A stretch of 64,000 bases of DNA from Pedobacter jeongneungensis (GCF_000633455.1 NZ_AYMG01000017.1:124001-188000), one strand, 5' to 3'. Shown: positions 28,618-37,852, counted from the first letter of the stretch. Numbers and translations are program-made. Notes: generated by a model from the letters alone, not told the origin.

Positions 28618-28654
28618 GAAATTGTTTGGTTTTTCGCCAAATATATTAAAATAT

Positions 28655-29329
28655 TTAAGCCAATTTCCCCTCAATTTCCTTAAAAATATCCATAAAATCT
28701 TTTTGTAAAACCGCTTTAAAAATCCCAAGTTCGAAAGTAAGTTGTTGCAGCTGTATTTCGTTCAATGTTTCGGGCCAGAGGCGCATGCATATCCTGTTAA
28801 GCGCATAACTGATGTTTTCGAGTTGCTGATAGCTTAAGAGGTATTTACTGCTGATAAACTTCTCCAGGAAGTTAAAAAATACTTCCGGCTCCTTGAGCTT
28901 ACAGTGTTCCAGGAAATCGCTTAAAGATTCTTTTTTTACGGTATTGAGCTTATCGTAAAAATGATGTACCTGAATGAGGTTATGTTCGATCAATAAATGA
29001 TCAAGTAAAAGCTCTAAGCCAATATGGGCAAGAAATGAGGGCCTTACAGCGGTGTTTTCTACAATCGGCTTAATAAGCTGTTTAAGTTCGGTGGTTTTCT
29101 CCAGAAAAAAATCAGATGAGTGGAAAAACAGATCTACTGCTAAATGTCTCTTCCAGCCAACTAACAGATTTTCTTCATCAGGATTTCCTTTAAACAGGAA
29201 TTCATTCTTTTGTGGGTATAAATTAGCCTCTTTAGAAGCATTTTTGACCAGATCGGGCAAAACAGTTCCCATTACCACATTGGCATCAATATTAGCCCTA
29301 TCGAAATAGTAATGGGATAAAAAGTTCAT
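28655..29329 (-). CDS. ACP phosphodiesterase-like (DUF479) protein
   Basis: Starts MNFLSHYYFDRANIDANVVMGTVLPD, very like AcpH-family proteins, which begin MNFLAH and continue G(N/T)LLxDF. GWKRHLAVDLFFHSSDFF and LELLLDHLLIEHN carry the spaced His/Asp residues of that metal-dependent family. AcpH removes 4'-phosphopantetheine from acyl carrier protein; here this is a family-level inference and the sequence is divergent. 224 residues, ATG at 29329. Confidence 0.65.
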   Translation of the reverse strand: MNFLSHYYFDRANIDANVVMGTVLPDLVKNASKEANLYPQKNEFLFKGNPDEENLLVGWKRHLAVDLFFHSSDFFLEKTTELKQLIKPIVENTAVRPSFLAHIGLELLLDHLLIEHNLIQVHHFYDKLNTVKKESLSDFLEHCKLKEPEVFFNFLEKFISSKYLLSYQQLENISYALNRICMRLWPETLNEIQLQQLTFELGIFKAVLQKDFMDIFKEIEGKLA

Positions 29330-29498
29330 TTTGCAAGGTAATGTTTTCTTGTATAGTTGTAAAGTGCGAAAAGTAAAATATTAATAGCGTGTTCAAAATC
29401 AATCCATTTGAATTCATCCTGCTTTGAAACATGTACTGGCTAAGTATATTTAAAGCCGCAAAAAATGATTTTAAGAACTGTTTTACAAAACCAACTAA

Positions 29499-29531
29499 TT
29501 TGCTTTAAACTAAGCTAAAATTTTATCTTTG
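29499..29531 (+). promoter_or_regulatory. Bacteroidota-type promoter for tyrS
   Basis: TTTG at 29499-29502, 21-base spacer, TATCTTTG at 29524-29531, 27 bases before the tyrS ATG. A good match to the phylum consensus. Confidence 0.7.
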
Positions 29532-29558
29532 CACGCACATTATTAAAGTGTTTGTACA

Positions 29559-30845
29559 ATGACGAATTTTGTTGAAGAGTTAAGATGGCGTGGCATGCTG
29601 CATGATATTATGCCGAATACTGAAGAAAAGTTAAAAGAGGGTATGACATCTGGTTATATCGGTTTCGACCCTACTGCAGATTCGTTGCATGTTGGTCACT
29701 TAACGCAGATCATGACGCTGATCCATTTTCAAAATGCAGGTCACAAGCCATTTGCTTTGGTGGGTGGAGCTACAGGTATGGTGGGCGATCCATCAGGGAA
29801 GTCTGATGAGCGTAATCTTCAAACGCCCGAAATGATCGAGCATAACCTAAAAGGAATGAAAAAGCAATTGGCTAAATTCCTGAAATTTGAAGAAGGTGGT
29901 AATGGAGCGGTAATGGTTAACAATGCGGATTGGTTTAAGGATATGAACCTTTTTACCTTTATCAGGGATGTTGGTAAACACATTACCGTAAACTACATGA
30001 TGGCAAAAGACAGCGTTAAAAGACGTTTGGAAGGCGATTCTGGTTTGTCTTTTACCGAATTTTGTTACCAGTTGATTCAAGGTTACGATTTTTACCATTT
30101 ATGGAAAAATGAAAACTGTTTGGTGCAGATGGGTGGTTCCGATCAATGGGGAAACATTGTTACAGGTACAGAGCTAATCAGAAGGAAAGATGCCGGAACA
30201 GCTTATGCAATTACCACGCAGCTGATCAAAAAAGCAGATGGAACAAAATTCGGTAAAACCGAGAGTGGTGCCGTTTGGTTGGATCCTGAGAAAACCTCAC
30301 CATATAAATTTTACCAGTTTTGGTTAAATGCATCAGATGATGATGTGAAAAAATGGATCCGCATTTTTACCCTTAAAAATAAAGAAGAGATTGAGGCTTT
30401 GGAAAAAGAACACGATGCTGCACCACACCTGCGTATTCTTCAAAAAGCGTTAGCAGAAGATATCACCATCAAAACGCACTCGGCAGAAGCTTTAGAAACT
30501 GCTATTAAAACATCCGAATTTTTATTTGGAAACGGATCATTAGAGTTCTTAAGGGGCTTATCTGATGCAGCAGTATTAGATATATTTGATGGGATTCCCC
30601 AGTACAAGATTCTGATAGAAGAACTTGGCGCCGGAATTGATGCAGCAAGTTTACTGGCCGAAAAATCAGCAATTTTCCCTTCAAAAGGAGAAGCTAAAAA
30701 AACCATTCAAGGTGGAGGCGTTTCTGTAAATAAAGAAAAAGTAGCTGAAATGGCTCAGGTATTTAATGCGGATCATTTAATAAACGATAAATTTATCGTG
30801 GTTCAAAAAGGAAAGAAAAACTACTTTCTTTTAATTGCAGAATAA
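29559..30845 (+). CDS. tyrS: tyrosyl-tRNA synthetase
   Basis: Class I aminoacyl-tRNA synthetase charging tRNA-Tyr. The 428 residues carry the HIGH-type motif as HVGHL (about 46-50), the tyrosine-site segments YIGFDPTADSLHVGH and QLIQGYDFYHLW, a KMSKS-type loop written KFGKTESGAVWLD (about 232), and a C-terminal S4 RNA-binding domain (about 360-425, FPSKGEAKKTIQGGGVSVNKEKV). ATG at 29559. Monocistronic between its promoter and the terminator at 30850. Confidence 0.97.
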   Translation: MTNFVEELRWRGMLHDIMPNTEEKLKEGMTSGYIGFDPTADSLHVGHLTQIMTLIHFQNAGHKPFALVGGATGMVGDPSGKSDERNLQTPEMIEHNLKGMKKQLAKFLKFEEGGNGAVMVNNADWFKDMNLFTFIRDVGKHITVNYMMAKDSVKRRLEGDSGLSFTEFCYQLIQGYDFYHLWKNENCLVQMGGSDQWGNIVTGTELIRRKDAGTAYAITTQLIKKADGTKFGKTESGAVWLDPEKTSPYKFYQFWLNASDDDVKKWIRIFTLKNKEEIEALEKEHDAAPHLRILQKALAEDITIKTHSAEALETAIKTSEFLFGNGSLEFLRGLSDAAVLDIFDGIPQYKILIEELGAGIDAASLLAEKSAIFPSKGEAKKTIQGGGVSVNKEKVAEMAQVFNADHLINDKFIVVQKGKKNYFLLIAE

Positions 30846-30849
30846 AATT

Positions 30850-30888
30850 TTCGGGCCCAATGAAATTAAAAGATTGGGCTCGAATTTA
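30850..30888 (+). terminator. hairpin after tyrS
   Basis: TTCGGGCCCAAT and ATTGGGCTCGAA pair over 12 positions (one G-U) four bases after the stop. The T-run is weak, but the decayed fic gene on the other strand ends just past it, so it may serve both. Confidence 0.7.
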
Positions 30889-30912
30889 AAATTACATTAA
30901 AGAAAATTAGAG

Positions 30913-31406
30913 TTACCTGCTTTTTAAGAATTTTTCTTTAACCTTGAAGCTTTCTATCAATCGGTCGGCTATAAAGTTGAGCATTGATCCTGGACTATTC
31001 TCTTCTGCCTCAAAACTGTTCATATAATCCAACTTATTTATCGATTTTATGAAAATTGGCGGGTATTTAGATTTAAGTAGGATGATGTTCATTATGATTC
31101 TCGCGATTCTTCCATTTCCATCACCAAAGGGATGAATATTGTTTAGGAACTGAAAATGAAAGTCTGTTACAATTTTTAAGATATGGTCATCTTTCCATTA
31201 GGAATTAAAATTTGGGGCAACAAACTCTTTAAGTAATTGTATGGTTTGCCCGTAAGTCAGTGCATTACCTTCAATCTTATTTGAGTTGTAAGTGAAATCT
31301 ATCTTGATTTTTTCAATGAAGTCTTGGTCCCAGTCTTTGTTTGTACCAGCTTCATCTATTTTTTTTTTAGGCGCTCAATTTTTTTTAATTTTGCTGAAAT
31401 CTCCAT
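30913..31406 (-). pseudogene. decayed Fic-domain AMPylase
   Basis: The remnant carries the Fic inhibitory motif SNKIEG (31267-31284, an [ST]xxxE[GN] helix) and the catalytic HPFGDGNGR (31108-31134), then NIILLKSKYPPIFIKSINKLDY as in Fic proteins that modify target hydroxyls with AMP. It is broken three ways: a one-base deletion in an A10 run (31359-31368) just after the start, an in-frame TAA at 31198-31200, and loss of roughly 100 residues normally found between the two motifs. Its ATG (31404-31406) overlaps the stop of the upstream small gene by one base, showing former translational coupling. Confidence 0.85.
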
Positions 31407-31645
31407 TAAAGAAACTTAATATCATAATCAAACCCTTTGGTCTTAATTTTAAGAAGCCAGTTTCTATAAAGGTTTTTCCCGATAACAGGTTTTCCCTCTT
31501 TAATCATCAGGGTTTCTCCAAAAATAAAATGCTGGAGATCCTGCCGGAATTCTTTACGGACATCGTGTAGAAATATTGTTTCCTTTTTATCCGGGATTTC
31601 AGACAGGTGTTTTAATCGCTTTGATATTAGATTCAAACTTGGCAT
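31406..31645 (-). CDS. small protein coupled to the fic remnant
   Basis: 79 residues, MPSLNLISKRLKHLSEIPDK then ETIFLHDVRKEFRQDLQHFIFGETLMIKEGKP. No signal or membrane segment. It precedes the decayed fic gene with a TAATG overlap, so it was probably the partner (perhaps an antitoxin-like regulator) in a two-gene module; the function itself is not recognised. Intact, although its partner is dead. Confidence 0.6.
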   Translation of the reverse strand: MPSLNLISKRLKHLSEIPDKKETIFLHDVRKEFRQDLQHFIFGETLMIKEGKPVIGKNLYRNWLLKIKTKGFDYDIKFL

Positions 31646-31805
31646 TTCTATTTTTAAGATTTATCCTATATGTCAAAATTAACAGTTTTTGATCAATTTT
31701 TCTATATAAAGGATATAAAGTTGGCTTTCTTTCAGAAAAAACCTTTCCCACGATGATATCAGATCTAAAAGCTTTTATCTTAAGTTTACTTTATTTGTTT
31801 TTGAT

Positions 31806-33785
31806 TTACTCCTGATCCGGCAACCTGTCCTTTTCATCTTTCTTGCGGTTAAAACGGTAAACCAATGTAGCGGTGGTTAATCTTCCGATACCCTTAAAAC
31901 TCGATTCTAAATAATAAGTAGCTGTTGAGGTAATCTGTTTATCGATAAATGAATCGAAAATGTTGTTCACCGCTATGGTTAAAGATACCTTATCTTTAAA
32001 AAAATCTTTACTTAAAGCAATGTTGGCACGGTACTGCGCTTTATTTACCGATTGGATATCGGTATTTTTAGCCCTATAGTTAAAACTGAATTCGATCGAA
32101 AAACTCTTTTGGAACTTCATGCGCGAATTGATACGGGTAAACCAGGTATGGTCTTCAGATCCATATTTTTTATCTTCAAAAGTACCCTGCTGTTTAAAAG
32201 CATAGTAATTAAAATCCCACGATAGGCGCCACCAGGATAGGGGATTGTAAGTGGTCGATATTTCGAGCCCATAACGATCTTCGTAATCTAAATTGACAGG
32301 GGTGTTTACAAAACCATTAGCAGATTGCTTGAGTATAAATTCGAAGTAATTGGTGGCATGTTTGTAATACACAGATGGATTGAAAGTGAGTTTCCCCCAT
32401 CTTTGTAATGCACCCAGTTCGAACGAATTAGTGTACATTGGATTTAAATCAGGGTTGCCTACGGTTAAATTTCTTGTGTCTGATAAACCTGAAAAGGGGT
32501 TTAACTGCCAAAACTGCGGCCTGTTTATTCTTCTGCTATAACTCAACCTCAAATCTGTGCTCTTTTGCAGTTTATAGGTAATATTTGCGGTTGGGAAAAG
32601 ATCGATATAATCCTTAGAAGCCTGAAAAGAACCCTGCCGGTCTGAAATGCCAATATCCGATAGTTCTGCCCTTAAGCCCAGCAGATAATTGAATTTTTTA
32701 AATTTGTTCTCATACTGAAAATAAGCACCATAAATGTTCTCATTGTACTTAAGCTTATTATCATAGGTGGGGAGCAGTACATCATCCGCCATTGCCCAAT
32801 AATCGCTTCTGATCGATCGGATATTTCCTCTTATACCGGCCTCGAATTTCGAACCGCCGGAAAAAGTACCCACAAAATCGCTCTGAATAAATATTGCATC
32901 ACTACTTTCAATGTCCCTTGAGGTTAAACGGTTAATGTTGCTTAAAGCTGGGAAAGTTTTTTGCTGGATAATATCCTGGTTCTCATCATCATTCCAAAAA
33001 ACATACTGTAAACTCGTATTCCATTTCTGATCCTTATTATCAAAGGTTTTTACATAATTCAGTTCGAGCTGATTGTATTTTTGCGGCTCCCGGTAATTTT
33101 CGAAACGTTTAATCACGCTATCGGGTGCATCATTTTTATCGTAATAATTGTACCGGTAACTGGTAGTATCTTTATTTACCAGTAAATCATGATAAAAACT
33201 GCCTGTTAAGGTGTTTTTTGGATTGATGTAGTAATCCATTCCGATATAAGCATTATAAAGGTCGTCATTTCTACCCTGCTCATTATGCTGTCTCAGTATG
33301 GTCTGTATTCCATTATTCAAAACATTTTGATAGCGCTGTTCCGACCCGTATAGGTTTCTATACCTGTAACCGATATTGGTAAAGATGTTGATTTTTTCGG
33401 TTTTATAGCTCAGGTTTAAATTGCCATTATAATTTGCCGGATCACCAATACCTACCTGTACTGAGCCGTTAAAACCGCTTAGTGTATTCTTTTTTAATAC
33501 AATATTGATAATGCCTCCACCACCCTGTGCTTCATATCTGGAAGAGGGGTTGGTAATCACTTCCACCTTTTCAATATTGCTGGCCGGTATCTGTTCTAAT
33601 CCATTGTTATTGGTCAGCATGGATGGTTTTCCGTTAATCAATACCTGTACACTTCCATTTCCACGTAAACTTATGGCGCCATTGGCATCTACATTTACAG
33701 AAGGCACATTGTTTAAAATGTCATTTGCAGTGCCTCCTTTCGAGATAAGATCTTTACCCACATTAAATACTTTTGGCAATGACAT
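31806..33785 (-). pseudogene. C-terminal part of an outer-membrane TonB-type receptor split by an IS1595-family element
   Basis: Holds the plug (GTANDILNNVPSVNVDANGAISLRG and IEKVEVITNPSSRYEAQGGGGIINIVLKK) and a 22-strand-like barrel ending in TLVYRFNRKKDEKDRLPDQE; the type resembles the OMP_b-brl_3 group. There is no signal peptide: the first residues MSLP come from the terminal repeat of the element. Joined to the part at 39665-40072 after removal of the element it gives one 786-residue protein, reading LSLDKKV-FNVGKDL across the junction. Without the signal and N-domain the fragment should not reach the outer membrane. Confidence 0.9.
33767..33774. repeat. target-site duplication, left
   Basis: ATACTTTT abuts the left terminal repeat and is repeated exactly at 39673-39680. 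Eight bases is the duplication length known for IS1595-family elements. Confidence 0.92.
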
Positions 33786-33800
33786 ACTACTTTACACTAG
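33775..33800 (+). repeat. terminal inverted repeat, left
   Basis: Begins GGCAATGACATACTAC and ends TTTACACTAG. It differs from the right end at two positions (9 and 13). On the minus strand it supplies the in-frame ATG of the downstream receptor fragment. Confidence 0.92.
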
Positions 33801-33880
33801 CTTTTATTGTAAAAGCAAACTTATATGATAACTTTAAAAAGTCAAGTACTAACATTATTTAAATTTCGTATCGTTTTTAA

Positions 33881-35173
33881 TTAGGTTTTCAACTCTATAT
33901 AACATTCTAGTTTTTTAAAGACTCCGTTAATTCTAGTTCCAATACCTTCTACGTTTACTACTTTACTTTCATTTAAACTTTTAGTGAAAATTGAATTAGA
34001 CAAACTATCACCTACCGTATAAACATGTAATTTAACTCTGTAATAATCTTCTGTGTCATCTGGGTACAAACGAGCTCGTCCTTTTCCAGTTTCTGTGTTC
34101 ATATCATAAACTAATATCCTGTATGATTGAGGAGTCGGATCAACAATAATATTCTCAATATATAACTCTTCCTCATTGTGTAAAATTTTAGAATCAATAA
34201 GGGCTTTATAATCCTCAATCAGATAGCCTATCGTTGAAAAACCTCCATTATCGTCTGTATATCCTAGTAAAATAGAGTCAAAACTATTATTGCTTTTTAA
34301 ATACTCTGTAACCTCAGAAAGTTTTTCTGCTGAACTACTGATATTTTCAACCAAAATATCCGAAACAGCTGACAGGGGTTCAGTATTATAACTTGTAAAT
34401 ATTTCTTCATACTTACTTTTAAGATCAGAAAAGCCTTTGGATTTTTCTGGATTATCTTCTAAAAAACCATCATCCTCTTCTGGCAGGGAATATGAAATGT
34501 AGTTTAAATAAGTCTGGAGAAATTCGCCAACCTTTTTTTTATCGATTGGGAACATACTCATTTGCTGTTCTTGTTTAAACTCTATATCAAAATTAAGTCT
34601 ATAACTAGCTGCTTGAGAAGGTTGAGAATATACGATTGGATTAAGTTGAAATACATTTAGCGTTTCTAAACTGTCTTGAAGGTAATTGTATATTCGCTCA
34701 TTGACATTATTTATATCATTAACTTTTGCTTTGTGTAGGTCAGCTAATTTTCCTTTTAAGCTAAAAGCAAAATTTAGATTATTTTGAGTTTGTTTTTGTA
34801 GAGGGATAAATGATTTGATATGAGGTAAATAATCAGCTGGGATACTTTCTAATGGCACATGGAACGTATCTATTATATGGTCATTTATATCTTTATCGAT
34901 TATGAATAACGATTCATTAGTTTCTATCAAACTCCTATATGAGATTTTCCCGTTGTAAAAATCAACATATTGTTTATCACTAACAATTATTAAAAAATAT
35001 CTAAATAAATCAGTCTCATCATCTTCATATGAATATGAGCCAATAAGTTTATTTCCATAGTTATTTGTTCCCGAAAATAAGATAGGAAATTCATCATAAT
35101 GAAGAATTTTATAATTACCCGTAATTACAGGTAATGATGTTTTAATTCTATATTGAAGGTTTAATTCAAACAT
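33881..35173 (-). CDS. passenger protein of unknown function (430 aa)
   Basis: Last gene of the minus-strand run that starts with the transposase. No signal peptide or membrane segment. The N-terminus, LPVITGNYKILHYDEFPILFSGTNNYGNKLIGSYSYEDDE, looks like a compact beta domain; the middle is helical and acidic, and the C-terminal third (SDSILLG-like SFDSILLGYTDDNGGF and YRVKLHVYTVGD) is again beta-rich. I recognise no catalytic motif. It overlaps the 147-residue gene by one base (TAATG), so the two are probably made together and may act as a pair, for example a defence or toxin module; that is inference. Confidence 0.7.
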   Translation of the reverse strand: MFELNLQYRIKTSLPVITGNYKILHYDEFPILFSGTNNYGNKLIGSYSYEDDETDLFRYFLIIVSDKQYVDFYNGKISYRSLIETNESLFIIDKDINDHIIDTFHVPLESIPADYLPHIKSFIPLQKQTQNNLNFAFSLKGKLADLHKAKVNDINNVNERIYNYLQDSLETLNVFQLNPIVYSQPSQAASYRLNFDIEFKQEQQMSMFPIDKKKVGEFLQTYLNYISYSLPEEDDGFLEDNPEKSKGFSDLKSKYEEIFTSYNTEPLSAVSDILVENISSSAEKLSEVTEYLKSNNSFDSILLGYTDDNGGFSTIGYLIEDYKALIDSKILHNEEELYIENIIVDPTPQSYRILVYDMNTETGKGRARLYPDDTEDYYRVKLHVYTVGDSLSNSIFTKSLNESKVVNVEGIGTRINGVFKKLECYIELKT

Positions 35174-35616
35174 TACGATATAACTAAGGGAATCATTTCT
35201 ATTAATTCAAGACTATCAATTGAGAACGAATCTTCCTTATAAAAGTCATAATGAAATTCATTATATTCGATTTGATCAGGTGTATATTTTGTTAAACCAC
35301 TATTTGGTTTAAAACTTACAAGACAAAGGTTATTTTTTGACTGAGGACTTAAAGCCAGTGTTGTCAAATATTTTTTCATAAGTAAATCAGAACTCTGGGA
35401 ATTCCAAATTTCAAAAGAGAGAGCATTCTTACCACAAACCTCATTGCAGTCATTTTTGTCTTCTGCAACTTTTCCTCTTTCAGCGTGAGTTCTAAAGTCA
35501 CGATCTTTAAGAGTGGGAGATTTAGTTACCTTTCTAACAAATTTATCGGTATTATTTTCGATCGTATCGGTGAGGCAATTACATGTATTGCCTTCCGAGA
35601 TTTTAGTGAACTGCAT
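35173..35616 (-). CDS. passenger protein of unknown function (147 aa), paired with the 430-aa gene
   Basis: Starts MQFTKISEGNTCNCLTDTIE and carries five cysteines, most in the first half (CNC and CNEVC), which could bind metal or be incidental. The C-terminal half, FKPNSGLTKYTPDQIEYNEFHYDFYKED, is acidic and aromatic. No known domain recognised. The stop is shared with the ATG of the 430-residue gene, indicating coupling. 74 bases separate it from the gene upstream in the run. Confidence 0.65.
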   Translation of the reverse strand: MQFTKISEGNTCNCLTDTIENNTDKFVRKVTKSPTLKDRDFRTHAERGKVAEDKNDCNEVCGKNALSFEIWNSQSSDLLMKKYLTTLALSPQSKNNLCLVSFKPNSGLTKYTPDQIEYNEFHYDFYKEDSFSIDSLELIEMIPLVIS

Positions 35617-35690
35617 AATGAGGGCGTATTACATTTTTTATTATGTGCTATTTAATAAATATTCGCTAAATAAAAAAATGATAATTGTTT

Positions 35691-36110
35691 TTATTTTTTA
35701 GGAGGTGGGACTTTTAATAACCCACTGAGCAACTGATCAAATGTAGGTTGAGGTTTTTCTTTAATTTCTTGCTCACCTGTTAATTGCTTCAATGCTAAAT
35801 AAGAAAGTTCTTTTAGCAATTCTGCAGCCTTTGCTGATAAGGTTTCAGTCTCTGCTTTCTCAACAAGATTGAAGAGTATTTCTGGTATCTCCTTTAGATA
35901 TAAACCATTGTTCCATTTCTTTTTGGAGTTCCAAAAGGCAACTGGTTTAATGTCTTTAATCTCATTAGCAGTAACATTTAAAAGCTTTGTTATGCTGCTA
36001 TATGCAATCAAAACAGCATTATTATCTAATACTGCATAGTTGATTTTAGTACCATTAAAATCAAACTTGTCTTCATGAACAACAATTAAATCTTTATCTT
36101 CTTTAGGCAT
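35691..36110 (-). CDS. transposase-coupled accessory protein, unknown
   Basis: 139 residues overlapping the transposase end by 8 bases, so co-translated with it. The N-terminal half, VVHEDKFDFNGTKINYAVLDNNAVLIAYSSITKLL, is followed by VAFWNSKKKWNNGLYL and a helical Leu/Lys-rich segment ending in PPPKK. The pattern (short antirepressor-like beta start, then helices) hints at a DNA-associated role but I do not assign one. Confidence 0.65.
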   Translation of the reverse strand: MPKEDKDLIVVHEDKFDFNGTKINYAVLDNNAVLIAYSSITKLLNVTANEIKDIKPVAFWNSKKKWNNGLYLKEIPEILFNLVEKAETETLSAKAAELLKELSYLALKQLTGEQEIKEKPQPTFDQLLSGLLKVPPPKK

Positions 36111-37032
36111 TGTCCCTTGCGCTTATAAGTTTTGAATAGCTCAATCTACCTGCAATATTACCTAAAACATAATTAAATCTCTGTGAAGTTGAATTATGTC
36201 TGGTATTGAATCTTAATACAAACTCATCAACATAACTCTGAAGGTGATGTTTACTAACCCAATGATACTGTGAATCCACACCTCTTTTAAGATGTGACCA
36301 AAAATTTTCCACACCATTGGTAGATGCCATCTGGTTAACAAATTCCTTAGCACCATGATTAACCCTTTGATGAATATATTTTTCATGAAGCTTATTATAA
36401 GCCAACCACTCATCAGTATAAACTGTTGCGCCAAGTGGTATCATGCTTTCAATCATTGGTTGAAGAGTAGACATACCAACATTATTTACGACTTTAGCAT
36501 AAACATTTCCACCTCGTTCTCTCATGCCAACTACAGGTTTCTTTGATGTAACATTTCGACCTTGCGTTTTACCTGCTTTTTTGTTTTTATGTTTATTCTT
36601 TTCTTTACCGCCCATGTATGTTTCATCTACCTCAACATGGTCTGTAAATTCAGCTTGAAAATCTGGATGCTCAAAAGCATAACGCAATCTATGTAGAATG
36701 AACCATGCTGTTTTCTGGGTTACATCAATATCCTTTGCTAATTGATGAGAAGAAATCCCTTTCTTATGAGAAGAGAATACATACAAAGCTAAAAACCATT
36801 TCTGTAAGGGAATTTTGGTATTATCAAAGATAGTTTGAGTTTTTACATTAAAGTATTTGCCAGTGTTTTTACACTTGTACTTGTTACCAGCACAGGTATA
36901 AACTTTGGATTCAGTATCAAAAGGCGATACCACATCACCATTCCACCTAATCTTTTCCAAATGATCAATGCATGATTGTTCATCAGGGAATTTCTGTAGA
37001 AGATCGATAATACTTTTAAACTCTGGAATCAT
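36103..37032 (-). CDS. IS1595-family transposase (ISXO2-like DDE domain)
   Basis: 309 residues. An N-terminal zinc-ribbon-like segment (CxxGNKYKCKNTGKYFNVKTQTIF style, about 47-70) precedes an HTH and the DDE domain with D136 (VDETYMGGK), D207 (YTDEWLAYN) and E242 (NGVENFWSHLKRG). VDETYxGGK is a signature of this family. The frame is intact, so the element may still move. It overlaps the 139-residue gene downstream by 8 bases. The 79-base gap upstream has TGTAAATA/TATTTACA arms that resemble the inner part of the terminal repeats. Confidence 0.93.
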   Translation of the reverse strand: MIPEFKSIIDLLQKFPDEQSCIDHLEKIRWNGDVVSPFDTESKVYTCAGNKYKCKNTGKYFNVKTQTIFDNTKIPLQKWFLALYVFSSHKKGISSHQLAKDIDVTQKTAWFILHRLRYAFEHPDFQAEFTDHVEVDETYMGGKEKNKHKNKKAGKTQGRNVTSKKPVVGMRERGGNVYAKVVNNVGMSTLQPMIESMIPLGATVYTDEWLAYNKLHEKYIHQRVNHGAKEFVNQMASTNGVENFWSHLKRGVDSQYHWVSKHHLQSYVDEFVLRFNTRHNSTSQRFNYVLGNIAGRLSYSKLISARDNA

Positions 37033-37111
37033 GGTGTAAATATAGTATTAAAATTTTGAAAAATAAAATTTCAAGAAGTTATTTACACTATTTGCAAATC
37101 ATAAATATTAC

Positions 37112-37396
37112 ATGATATTTATGGATATGGAAAATTTATATAATGAAAAGGATAAATCTTTGTTCGTTTTTTTGGAATTATACACTTGTGCAAATAGCTA
37201 TATAGAGTCGTTAACTTACATTAATAACACAGATAAGTTTAGCAATGAAGAAAAGGTTGAATTATCAATAAAAAAACTAAATAATTACCTTAAAGAGAAT
37301 TATGATTTAACTCTGGAACTTTCGAAAATGGATATTTCAGAACTAAGAAACCTACACAGTTCAGCTCTGCAGGATTTTCAAATTCATCCTCTGTAA
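37112..37396 (+). CDS. passenger protein, unknown (94 aa)
   Basis: A mostly helical, acidic protein (NLYNEKDKSLFVFLELYTCA then KLNNYLKENYDLTLELSKMD) starting 80 bases divergent from the transposase. Its last 107 bases overlap the convergent 111-residue gene on the other strand. No domain known. It could be a real divergent gene or a chance frame; the helix pattern and position favour a gene slightly. Confidence 0.4.
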   Translation: MIFMDMENLYNEKDKSLFVFLELYTCANSYIESLTYINNTDKFSNEEKVELSIKKLNNYLKENYDLTLELSKMDISELRNLHSSALQDFQIHPL

Positions 37397-37625
37397 TTAA
37401 TTCATATCGCTTTAAAATGTATTTATTTACAATTGAGTCAAGTCTAGTGTTGAAAACATGTACCCTTGCATAATTTATATAGCTAATATGCTGAGGGAAT
37501 TGTTCAATAGTAATTTCCCAAGCTTTTAGGTCATATTCAAACAATTCGTAATCACTTAATTTGATTCGTTCTATCGAACTATGAATATTCTGTATTTTTT
37601 TATTTGTCTTTTCTTGTGAGTTCAT
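37290..37625 (-). CDS. passenger protein coupled to an XRE regulator, unknown (111 aa)
   Basis: Starts in a 4-base ATGA overlap with the XRE gene, so the two are translated together. Residues ~10-80 (YELFEYDLKAWEITIEQFPQHISYINYARVHVFN) are amphipathic helices. It could be a toxin or structural partner of the XRE protein, but no catalytic motif is visible and it resembles nothing I can name. Its 3' end overlaps the convergent 94-residue frame. Confidence 0.6.
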   Translation of the reverse strand: MNSQEKTNKKIQNIHSSIERIKLSDYELFEYDLKAWEITIEQFPQHISYINYARVHVFNTRLDSIVNKYILKRYELITEDEFENPAELNCVGFLVLKYPFSKVPELNHNSL

Positions 37626-37852
37626 TCTTCTAAAAGTTTATCAATAGTTACACCCAATGCATTTGATATAGCATGAGCGGTACTAATCGTACAATTAACA
37701 ATTCCTCTTTCCACAGTACTAATTGTGCCCAACTCCACATCACAGAGTGTAGCAAGGTCATTCATCGTCAACCCTTTTGCATTACGGTACTTTCGTACGT
37801 TTGCACCAAATAACGTAATTACTTTATCATTCCTGGGGTTCTTGGTTGCCAT
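37622..37852 (-). CDS. XRE-family HTH regulator
   Basis: 76 residues with one Cro/C1-type HTH: VRKYRNAKGLTMNDLATLCD and VELGTISTVERGIVNCTIST, then a C-terminal dimer-type helix. ATG at 37852; a TTG one codon earlier is less likely. On the minus strand TAGTTTTG (37858-37865) fits a -7 element and would give an almost leaderless message. A palindrome at 37890-37901 lies between it and the divergent lipoprotein gene, so it probably represses both. Confidence 0.85.
   Translation of the reverse strand: MATKNPRNDKVITLFGANVRKYRNAKGLTMNDLATLCDVELGTISTVERGIVNCTISTAHAISNALGVTIDKLLEE

Noticed and set aside
31292-31570. 92-residue plus frame in the fic region
   Set aside because: Antisense to the fic remnant and its coupled gene, which show recognisable motifs on the other strand.
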